Positions 1 to 4,575 of a stretch of 8,269 nucleotides of DNA are shown here, piece after piece. The notes under the pieces were generated by a model. The model searched no databases. It was not told the origin of the DNA and saw only the letters and a list, made by a program, of their open reading frames with translations. Within the stretch, counting starts at the first letter, position 1. Every line of letters begins with the position of its first letter. The stretch lies in assembly GCA_027031945.1 (NCBI GenBank), contig JALVPE010000050.1:5711-13979 (forward strand), read 5' to 3'. The translations under genes and the position numbers were made by a program. The DNA comes from Candidatus Moraniibacteriota bacterium (GTDB lineage: Bacteria > Patescibacteriota > Minisyncoccia > Moranbacterales > GCA-2747515).

Positions 1-27
1 CTTATAAAAATTTTTCATATACATTTG

Positions 28-411
28 TTAAAAAAAATAATTTAGCCAAATTTCTTGATGTTTTAAAGATTGAGTTTCATCTTGTTTTTTTATACTTTTA
101 TCTTTATCTTCATTTTCCTTATTTCTAGGAGAGCGTCGCACAATTACAACATGCTCCCCTTGCTTTTTATAATTTAATTTTTTTGCTTCTTTTTCATAAG
201 AGTGTTCCGACTGCAAATATGTAATTTCTGCCTGTAATGCATTATTATCATGTTCATATCTCTTTTTTTCTTGTTGCAATTTATGAATTTCATTTTGAAT
301 AACATATGCCCGCTTTTTCTCTTTCACAAAAAGAACCAGAGTTACAATAATCACTGCTATCCCACAAACTAAAAATATAAACGTTATTATTGTACGAAAT
401 CCACTACTCAT
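28..411 (-). CDS. FtsB/DivIC-like septum formation initiator protein
   Basis: This 127-residue protein has the layout of the FtsB/DivIC family, small bitopic proteins that bridge FtsL and FtsQ/DivIB in the divisome. It has a short N-terminal cytoplasmic stretch, one transmembrane helix (about residues 7-29), a coiled coil (about 31-70), and then the family's typical end-of-coil segment (about 73-91, EKEAKKLNYKKQGEHVVIV). That segment corresponds to the E-x-x-A-R-E-x-L-x-x-x-x-P-G-E pattern of FtsB. A charged linker (92-118) follows, ending in W-L-N-Y-F-F. I recall such an aromatic tail from Patescibacterial FtsB-like proteins; this is memory, not a search. The ATG is four bases beyond the stop of a small membrane ORF and has no visible Shine-Dalgarno sequence, so translation is probably coupled to that ORF. 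DivIC and FtsL cannot be fully excluded because these proteins are short and diverge quickly. Confidence 0.8.
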   Translation of the reverse strand: MSSGFRTIITFIFLVCGIAVIIVTLVLFVKEKKRAYVIQNEIHKLQQEKKRYEHDNNALQAEITYLQSEHSYEKEAKKLNYKKQGEHVVIVRRSPRNKENEDKDKSIKKQDETQSLKHQEIWLNYFF

Positions 412-415
412 AAGT

Positions 416-535
416 TTAATGTAAAGACACTACTAAAAGAGGCAACAACAAAAACCCAATCATAGCAAGTATCATAACTCCTACAAAAATAACTACAAAT
501 ATCTGCATTATCTTTTTTCTTTTTATCTTTTTCAT
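416..535 (-). CDS. Small single-pass membrane protein, 39 aa, upstream of the ftsB-like gene
   Basis: An ATG-to-TAA frame of 39 codons begins M-K-K-I-K-R-K-K-I-M-Q, and one hydrophobic helix fills most of the rest (about residues 11-37). The basic N-terminus followed by a single helix predicts a small inner-membrane peptide with its N-terminus in the cytoplasm. Its stop lies four bases before the ATG of the FtsB-like gene, and a strong promoter sits directly before its own ATG. It is therefore the first gene of a two-gene unit. The -10 box ends only eight bases before the ATG, so the message should be leaderless or nearly so. Small proteins of similar shape (DUF4044-like, Prli42-like) exist in Firmicutes, but I see no sequence basis for assigning this one to them. 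Function is unknown. A role in coupling translation of ftsB, or in the divisome itself, is inference. Confidence 0.68.
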   Translation of the reverse strand: MKKIKRKKIMQIFVVIFVGVMILAMIGFLLLPLLVVSLH

Positions 536-543
536 ATAAAGGT

Positions 544-572
544 ATTATACCAAAAATTATTTCTATCGACAA
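544..572 (-). promoter_or_regulatory. Sigma-70 promoter with extended -10, probably giving a leaderless mRNA
   Basis: On the minus strand the -35 TTGTCG (567-572) and the -10 TATAAT (544-549) are 17 bases apart. The TGG just before the -10 makes it an extended -10 (TGnTATAAT). The -10 ends eight bases before the ATG at 535, so a start seven bases after the -10 would leave about 0-2 bases of leader. No Shine-Dalgarno could fit in that. Confidence 0.75.
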
Positions 573-586
573 ATACCAAAAATTAT
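547..586 (-). repeat. Pair of identical 14-bp direct repeats over the ftsB-unit promoter
   Basis: The sequence ATACCAAAAATTAT (as on the plus strand) occurs at 547-560 and again at 573-586, a 26-bp period. One copy overlaps the upstream edge of the -10 box. The other abuts the upstream edge of the -35 box. The spacing of about 2.5 helical turns and the placement suit a regulator binding site, but the repeats are A/T-rich and could be chance. The rest of the gap between serS and the small ORF (587-656) shows nothing I can support. Confidence 0.5.
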
Positions 587-656
587 ATTAAACAATAAAC
601 GCCATTAAGTCTTTTTGTGTAACTTATACAAAATTACATAAAATAAATTATCATTG

Positions 657-1985
657 TTAATTATTTTTTTTAATTACACTTTTACCTCCCGGCATATATG
701 GTCGCAAAACTTCTGGTATCACTACGCTTCCATCTGCTTGTTGAAAATTCTCCAATATTGCAATAAATGGTCGCGGTGATGGCAACACTGTATTGTTTAA
801 CATATATGCATATTTTTTGTTGCCATCTTTATCTTTATATTTCACGTTAAGTCGTCTTGATTGCCAGTCTAAGAAATTTGATGCACTTCCAGTTTCACCC
901 CACCTATCAAGTCCGGGCATCCAAGCTTCCAAATCAAACATTCTATACTTACCTGTGCCCATATCTCCAGTACAAATTGCAAGTTTACGATAAGGTAAAC
1001 CTAACTCAGCGTGAATTTCCTCTGAAATTTCCACCATTTCTTGTTGTAATTTTTCACTTTCATCTGTATCAGCTTTTGCAATAACAACTTGCTCAATTTT
1101 CATAAACTCATGCACTCGATACATTCCTTTTGTATCCTTACCATAACTTCCTATTTCACTTCTATAACACTGACTATAACCACAGATCTTCATAGGCAGT
1201 TGATTCTCATCCAATACTTCATTGGCATAATAGGCAAGTAATGATGGCTCAGCGGTTCCTACAAGAAATTTTTTTTCTTTACTGTCCTTTCCATCAGCTT
1301 CTTTTGTTTTTGTTGCCACTTGATAAATTTCATCCACTGCCTGATCATACTCAACACCCTTGAAGTATCCACTACCAAAAAGAGCAAACTCTTTTACAAG
1401 TGTTGGCGGTATCATAGGGGCAAATCCTTTGCTAATCATTTTGTGAAGTGCATACATCATAAGTGCCATGGTAAGTGCTGCTCCATCACCTTTCAAATAA
1501 TAACCTCTATAACCTGCGACTTTTGCACCTCGTTCAAAATCAATGATATCCAATTCTTTCCCTAGTGTGATATGATCTTTTGGTTTAAAATCAAATTCAG
1601 GTTTATCACCTTTTTCATACACAACAACATTATCACCATCATCCTTACCAACTGGCACATCAGTAGCTGGCACAGTGGGAACTTTGACCATCAATTCCAT
1701 AAATTTTTGTTGCGCTTCTTTCAATTCTGGCTCTAACTCTTCTGTCTTTTCTTTTATCTCTTTTCCACTTGCAATAATTTCTTGTCGCTCTTCATCGCTA
1801 CTTGCATTTTTAATCTTATTATTTACTTCATTTTTTTGTGCTTTCAATTCTTCAATTTCTTGCATAAGAGCAACACGCTCTTTATCAACAGTAAGTAACT
1901 CCTGCACATCAAAATCAAGAAACTTATCATCAGCAGCCTTTTGAACCTTATCCGCATTTTCACGAATGTATTTAATATCTAACAT
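657..1985 (-). CDS. serS: Serine--tRNA ligase (SerRS)
   Basis: This class II aminoacyl-tRNA synthetase charges tRNA-Ser (and tRNA-Sec where present) with serine using ATP, in the cytoplasm. From the ATG at 1985 it has 442 residues, close to the family norm. An N-terminal tRNA-binding arm with two long helices (about 32-100) precedes the catalytic domain. That domain has the serine-binding G-T-A-E (about 243-246), motif 2 (about 273-298, C-Y-R-S-E-I-G-S-Y-G-K-D-T-K-G then R-V-H-E-F), and motif 3 (about 396-414). Motif 3 reads N-N-T-V-L-P-S-P-R-P with the conserved Arg kept, instead of the common G-S-G-x-A-x-G-R. I recall this variant from other Patescibacterial SerRS. The start was set at 1985 because the protein there opens M-L-D-I-K-Y-I-R-E-N, as SerRS normally does. 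A TTG 18 codons upstream would translate an inserted palindrome. No clear Shine-Dalgarno precedes the ATG. Confidence 0.97.
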   Translation of the reverse strand: MLDIKYIRENADKVQKAADDKFLDFDVQELLTVDKERVALMQEIEELKAQKNEVNNKIKNASSDEERQEIIASGKEIKEKTEELEPELKEAQQKFMELMVKVPTVPATDVPVGKDDGDNVVVYEKGDKPEFDFKPKDHITLGKELDIIDFERGAKVAGYRGYYLKGDGAALTMALMMYALHKMISKGFAPMIPPTLVKEFALFGSGYFKGVEYDQAVDEIYQVATKTKEADGKDSKEKKFLVGTAEPSLLAYYANEVLDENQLPMKICGYSQCYRSEIGSYGKDTKGMYRVHEFMKIEQVVIAKADTDESEKLQQEMVEISEEIHAELGLPYRKLAICTGDMGTGKYRMFDLEAWMPGLDRWGETGSASNFLDWQSRRLNVKYKDKDGNKKYAYMLNNTVLPSPRPFIAILENFQQADGSVVIPEVLRPYMPGGKSVIKKNN

Positions 1986-1999
1986 AGTTTTTTTATTTC

Positions 2000-2027
2000 G
2001 TAGAGACGCGATTAATCGCGTCTCTAC
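2000..2027. repeat. Perfect 28-bp palindrome in the serS leader, REP-like
   Basis: The two 14-base arms are exact reverse complements (arm GTAGAGACGCGATT), centred between 2013 and 2014, with no spacer. The element ends 14 bases before the serS ATG, so it would fold into a strong hairpin in the mRNA leader where a ribosome site normally lies. Both ends read GTAG from their own strand. Its G+C content is above that of the surrounding DNA. Very similar palindromes are, from memory, scattered repeats in cyanobacterial and Patescibacterial genomes, which suggests a mobile REP-type element rather than a serS-specific control site. Confidence 0.88.
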
Positions 2028-2067
2028 AGCCTTATACAATTTAAAGTTATTCCAAATTTATAAAGTA

Positions 2068-2096
2068 ATCTTATCAAAAAAATACTGTATTTGCAA
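2068..2096 (-). promoter_or_regulatory. Possible serS promoter
   Basis: On the minus strand TTGCAA (2091-2096) and TAAGAT (2068-2073) stand 17 bases apart, each matching four of six consensus bases. It lies between the terminator of the upstream gene and the palindrome, where a serS promoter is needed, but the match is modest in very A/T-rich DNA. Confidence 0.3.
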
Positions 2097-2097
2097 T

Positions 2098-2126
2098 AAA
2101 AAAAGGACAGGTCAATGACACTGTCC
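2098..2126 (-). terminator. Rho-independent terminator after the 156-aa gene, formed by repeat copy 1
   Basis: Read on the minus strand, GGACAG pairs with CTGTCC, and an inner GTC/GAC extends the stem to nine pairs with one bulged T and an ATT loop. Seven T residues (2098-2104) follow directly. It lies about 30 bases past the stop codon of the 156-residue gene and should end the upstream two-gene transcript before serS. Confidence 0.7.
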
Positions 2127-2135
2127 CTACTATTT
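2101..2135 (-). repeat. 35-bp REP-like hairpin repeat, copy 1
   Basis: This is identical over 35 bases to 2640-2674 and in the same orientation. On the minus strand a GTAG tetranucleotide (2127-2130) sits directly 5' of the hairpin GGACAG...CTGTCC. REP elements recognised by RAYT (TnpA-REP, Y1) transposases in E. coli carry a GTAG guide in just this position. No RAYT gene is present in this window. Confidence 0.85.
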
Positions 2136-2154
2136 CCTTGCGTTATTTTGCATT

Positions 2155-2625
2155 CTAACTTACAAAATAATCCTTCAAGTCTTTACTTTTACTCAGATGT
2201 ACAATAGCTTGTACAACGACAACACCTTTCTCTTTATCCAAACAATTTATTAATATTTGTTCAAAGAGTTCTTGAGTCAATGTGCTGTGCATATCCAAAA
2301 ACTGTTCAAGCTCTTGCAAAGTTTGCATATTGTACAACTTTGCAACATTCCATGGTTTAGATACTAAAGCAATAAGATTCAATGACTGTGCATTCACAAT
2401 CATTTTATCACAAATAGACTGCATCTTCATTTGTTTTTCTGAAGTGATCCAAGGAAAATTATTAATCTTGTAATCAAGCTCATATTCGTATTGTAAGAAA
2501 CAACTGTATACCATCTGTCCAACCACACACGGAATTAACAATTGTTGCATTTTTTGCTCAGTGATTCCGCCTTGCAAAATATGCGACATTTCCTCTGTTT
2601 GAACATTTAAAATTACATCATTCAT
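2155..2625 (-). CDS. Hypothetical protein, 156 aa, downstream partner of the Nudix-like gene
   Basis: I do not recognise this protein. It appears soluble, with no signal peptide or membrane helix, and largely helical. It is rich in Gln, Leu and Met, for example the Q-x-L-x-E-L-E-Q-F-L-D-M stretch near residues 101-112 and a hydrophobic segment near 131-142 (G-V-V-V-V-Q-A-I-V-H-L). It has four Cys (33, 42, 72, 128), but these are not arranged as a metal site. The start is well supported: AGGAGG at 2634-2639 stands eight bases before the ATG. It follows the Nudix-like gene after a 50-bp gap holding one 35-bp repeat, with no separate promoter visible, so the two are probably co-transcribed. A second copy of the repeat, acting as a terminator, lies just downstream. 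A shared task for the pair is inference from position only. Confidence 0.72.
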   Translation of the reverse strand: MNDVILNVQTEEMSHILQGGITEQKMQQLLIPCVVGQMVYSCFLQYEYELDYKINNFPWITSEKQMKMQSICDKMIVNAQSLNLIALVSKPWNVAKLYNMQTLQELEQFLDMHSTLTQELFEQILINCLDKEKGVVVVQAIVHLSKSKDLKDYFVS

Positions 2626-2633
2626 TTTATCTT

Positions 2634-2639
2634 CCTCCT
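2634..2639 (-). promoter_or_regulatory. Strong Shine-Dalgarno AGGAGG for the 156-aa gene
   Basis: A full AGGAGG lies eight bases before the ATG at 2625. It directly follows the four T residues and hairpin of repeat copy 2, so the repeat's stem ends only four bases from the ribosome site. Contrast serS and the ftsB-like gene, which show no Shine-Dalgarno. Confidence 0.8.
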
Positions 2640-2674
2640 AAAAGGACAGGTCAATGACACTGTCCCTACTATTT
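2640..2674 (-). repeat. 35-bp REP-like hairpin repeat, copy 2
   Basis: This is an exact copy of 2101-2135 in the same orientation. It begins one base after the stop codon of the Nudix-like gene and ends against the Shine-Dalgarno of the next gene. The GTAG foot is at 2666-2669 and the stem arms at 2660-2665 and 2644-2649. Only four T residues follow the stem here, so it should be a weak or partial terminator, allowing read-through into the next gene. Confidence 0.85.
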
Positions 2675-2675
2675 T

Positions 2676-3233
2676 CTATGCTCGTTCCCATGAAAAATAT
2701 GTCTTCTTATCTTTTTGAACTTCAACATATCCCTCTGGACTAAAATTCTCTTCCCTCATTATATAGAGGAAATATTCTATTCTGTACTCAGACAAAATAC
2801 CTGGATAACTTTGTGACTTCTTTGTCACAATATTTCTACCAAGCTCCAAGACAGATTCATGCTGAGTGATTTTGACACCAAGCTCTTCTTCGATTGCTCT
2901 TTGGACAGAACTCATGATAGTCTCATCAGAGTGGCATTTTTCTGATATCGCTGCCTGTCTATCAGGACGAGATCTATGCCGTCCATCATTAAATACTTGC
3001 AATACTTCACGCAACTTCAGCAATTGTCCTCTGTTATTATACATGACATGAATATTGACTAAATTCACGACACGAAGTAATCCATTTTCATCTTGAAGAA
3101 GCATAGCTCCTTCTGTTGGATCCGAAACTTCCTGAAAGAACTTATCCAATGTTTTTGCCTCACCTCTGCCAAAAAGTGAAACGTCTATGCCAGAACCAAC
3201 TAACATCTCTTCAAATTGTGCTAAATCCATCAT
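2676..3233 (-). CDS. Nudix-like domain protein with a degenerate Nudix box
   Basis: The protein has 185 residues from the ATG at 3233. Around residues 98-120 it fits the second part of the Nudix box G-x5-E-x7-R-E-U-x-E-E-x-G-U: E104, seven residues, then R-A-I-E-E-E-L-G-V (112-120). The two Glu of the E-E pair remain. The leading Gly is replaced by Glu and the Glu after Arg by Ala. Upstream are R-E-V-L-Q-V-F-N-D-G-R (75-85) and I-S-E-K (96-99); downstream is S-Y-P-G-I-L-S-E-Y (about 142-150). From memory this order (D-G-R-x-R..S-E-K..E-E-L-G..S-Y-P-G-L) matches an uncharacterised Nudix-like family common in plants, algae and protists. Hydrolase activity is doubtful given the altered box. The start choice rests on GGGAGG five bases before ATG 3233 and eight before ATG 3230. 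A TTG at 3251 lies upstream of the ribosome site and is rejected. Confidence 0.7.
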   Translation of the reverse strand: MMDLAQFEEMLVGSGIDVSLFGRGEAKTLDKFFQEVSDPTEGAMLLQDENGLLRVVNLVNIHVMYNNRGQLLKLREVLQVFNDGRHRSRPDRQAAISEKCHSDETIMSSVQRAIEEELGVKITQHESVLELGRNIVTKKSQSYPGILSEYRIEYFLYIMREENFSPEGYVEVQKDKKTYFSWERA

Positions 3234-3238
3234 TAACA

Positions 3239-3244
3239 CCTCCC
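3239..3244 (-). promoter_or_regulatory. Shine-Dalgarno GGGAGG deciding the Nudix-like start
   Basis: GGGAGG lies five bases before ATG 3233 and eight before the adjacent ATG 3230, so initiation is at one of these two codons. It excludes the TTG at 3251, which would place this site inside the coding region. Confidence 0.75.
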
Positions 3245-3293
3245 AAATCAAAAATTAACACCAATTATTAAATCAACTAGCAAAATTAAATGC

Positions 3294-3323
3294 ATTATAC
3301 TATCATTTTAAAGATTTTGTCAA
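3294..3323 (-). promoter_or_regulatory. Consensus sigma-70 promoter for the Nudix-like operon
   Basis: On the minus strand a perfect TTGACA (3318-3323) and a perfect TATAAT (3294-3299) are separated by 18 bases. Transcription would start near 3287, giving a leader of about 55 bases before the Shine-Dalgarno-led ATG. It is the best promoter in the window and separates this operon from the SPFH gene upstream. Confidence 0.88.
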
Positions 3324-3349
3324 TAAATAATTACTTAACCCAAAAACTA

Positions 3350-4390
3350 CTATTGCACACTTTTAAAAAGTGGTAATCCATCATTTCCTGTCGGTACGTA
3401 GATAGTACCCTCCCTATCTTTTAGTTCTTTAATATACATGTACTGCAAATATTTTGGTGTTAATGACTCACTGATTGTTGTTTGAGCATCACGTTGTCCT
3501 TCTGCTTCTATTCGTTTTCTTTCAGCTTCTTTTTTCTCTTTTTCTAGGATGAAATCATACTTTTGTGATTCTTGTTCTGCTTGAAGCTTTTCTGAAATAC
3601 TTGCTGAAAGCTTTGCCGGCAAAGTTACATTTCGCAATAACACCTGTTCAATTGTTATCCCTCGAGGCTCAATAGAACTAATCATTCTATCTTGAATTTT
3701 TTGTGACACTTCCGCACGCTTTTCACTATAAACATCTTTTGCGTTATATTGTGCTATAATTTCACGAATTGTGCTTCGTATTTCTGGACGAATAATTTTT
3801 TCTTGATAATTTAACCCTAAATCCCTATAAACATCAGATGCCTTATTTTCATTTAAATGATAAAAAACTGTGATATCCAAATCAATCGGTAACCCCTCGT
3901 TTGTCAAAGCTGAAATTTGATCAGCTCCAACACGTTGACCTTCACCATGTGATACACTCATCGTATATTCTTCTGTTCTTATACTCATTTTCTCAACATG
4001 TTCAAGAGGATTGATAACATGCAATCCGGATGAAAGTTCTTTATTTTGTACTTTTCCAAAAAGCGTCCTCACACCGGTCATACCCACTGGAATCACTACA
4101 AAAATATTCATAATTATTATAAGTAGAACAATTATTCCAATAATTCCAAGTGTTTTACCTTTCATATTATTTAAATTCATAGTTTTATTATTACTTGTAT
4201 AAGATGCTGTTTTAATATTTGCGTTTTTTATAAAATATTGCTCTATTGCTTTGATTATATTTTCAAATGGATTTTGCGCCATTTTGATAATATTTGGATT
4301 ACCTGTTTGTTTGCCTATATCTGAGAATACTTTTCTAAAAACAATATAAAAGATAAATCCCCAAAACAATATATTAAAAATTGTACCCAT
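3350..4390 (-). CDS. SPFH/prohibitin-family membrane protein with an extra N-terminal helix
   Basis: The 346-residue protein carries a prohibitin-type SPFH domain (about 98-270). It has V-I-P-V-G-M-T-G-V-R-T-L-F-G-K right after a membrane helix (81-100), then S-G-L-H-V-I-N-P-L and the R-P-E-I-R-S-T-I-R-E-I-I-A segment (201-213). An Ala/Glu/Lys coiled coil follows (about 265-305). Prohibitin-like proteins form large membrane-bound rings or scaffolds that organise lipid domains and partner proteases such as FtsH. An added segment of about 70 residues starts with another hydrophobic helix (about 4-19) and a short linker. Plain bacterial prohibitin homologues usually start near the second helix, here at Met71. 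I keep the upstream ATG because the frame is continuous and the extension looks like real membrane protein, though no Shine-Dalgarno marks either start. The gene stands alone between intergenic regions of about 180 and 116 bp. Confidence 0.9.
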   Translation of the reverse strand: MGTIFNILFWGFIFYIVFRKVFSDIGKQTGNPNIIKMAQNPFENIIKAIEQYFIKNANIKTASYTSNNKTMNLNNMKGKTLGIIGIIVLLIIIMNIFVVIPVGMTGVRTLFGKVQNKELSSGLHVINPLEHVEKMSIRTEEYTMSVSHGEGQRVGADQISALTNEGLPIDLDITVFYHLNENKASDVYRDLGLNYQEKIIRPEIRSTIREIIAQYNAKDVYSEKRAEVSQKIQDRMISSIEPRGITIEQVLLRNVTLPAKLSASISEKLQAEQESQKYDFILEKEKKEAERKRIEAEGQRDAQTTISESLTPKYLQYMYIKELKDREGTIYVPTGNDGLPLFKSVQ

Positions 4391-4419
4391 AACTATAAAG
4401 TTTTACTGTTATATCTTCT

Positions 4420-4448
4420 ATGCTACATACAAAAACTAATTTCGTCAA
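4420..4448 (-). promoter_or_regulatory. Possible promoter of the SPFH gene
   Basis: TTGACG (4443-4448) and TAGCAT (4420-4425) on the minus strand are 17 bases apart. The -35 matches five of six bases and the -10 four of six. It would give a leader of about 25 bases ahead of ATG 4390. Confidence 0.42.
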
Positions 4449-4512
4449 AAAAATTAATATATTTAGTGGTTAGCTTACCTATCAATAATCAAGCACATTA
4501 ACTAACACAAAA

Positions 4513-4575
4513 ATCAACTACTCACTTTTAACTCCGAATTCTTAATTAATAATTTACCATTCACAATTTACAATT
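4513..4575 (-). repeat. Degenerate 7-bp tandem array (A-A/G-T-T/G-N-N-N) of about nine units
   Basis: Read on the minus strand from 4575, the DNA falls into consecutive heptamers: AATTGTA, AATTGTG, AATGGTA, AATTATT, AATTAAG, AATTCGG, AGTTAAA, AGTGAGT, AGTTGAT. The first four positions stay close to AATT/AGTT while the last three vary. The array starts inside the last codons of the Memo-CapA gene and supplies its TAA stop. Heptameric tandem repeats of this sort are known from cyanobacteria (STRR). Kinship with them is a guess. Confidence 0.6.

Noticed and set aside
601..630. Imperfect inverted repeat (TGTGTAACTTATACA) after serS as a terminator
   Set aside because: The stem has a mismatch and almost no loop, and no T-run follows in the direction of serS transcription.
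793..1944. Plus-strand frames opposite serS
   Set aside because: They are antisense shadows of a strongly conserved gene, with low-complexity peptides and no ribosome sites or family features.
1986..2039. Extension of SerRS by 18 codons to a TTG at 2039
   Set aside because: The extra peptide is a translation of the 28-bp palindrome, and SerRS proteins normally begin with the M-L-D-I-K type sequence found at 1985.
1986..2154. T-box or other riboswitch ahead of serS
   Set aside because: The space between the upstream terminator and the ATG is about 110 bases and is filled by the palindrome. No T-box sequence or specifier stem is seen.
3234..3251. TTG start at 3251 for the Nudix-like gene
   Set aside because: The Shine-Dalgarno GGGAGG lies inside that extension and points to ATG 3233 or 3230.
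4440..4480. Weak inverted repeat (GGTTAGCTTACC) in the SPFH leader as a terminator or operator
   Set aside because: It is short, contains a central mismatch pair, and has no T-run or repeated partner.
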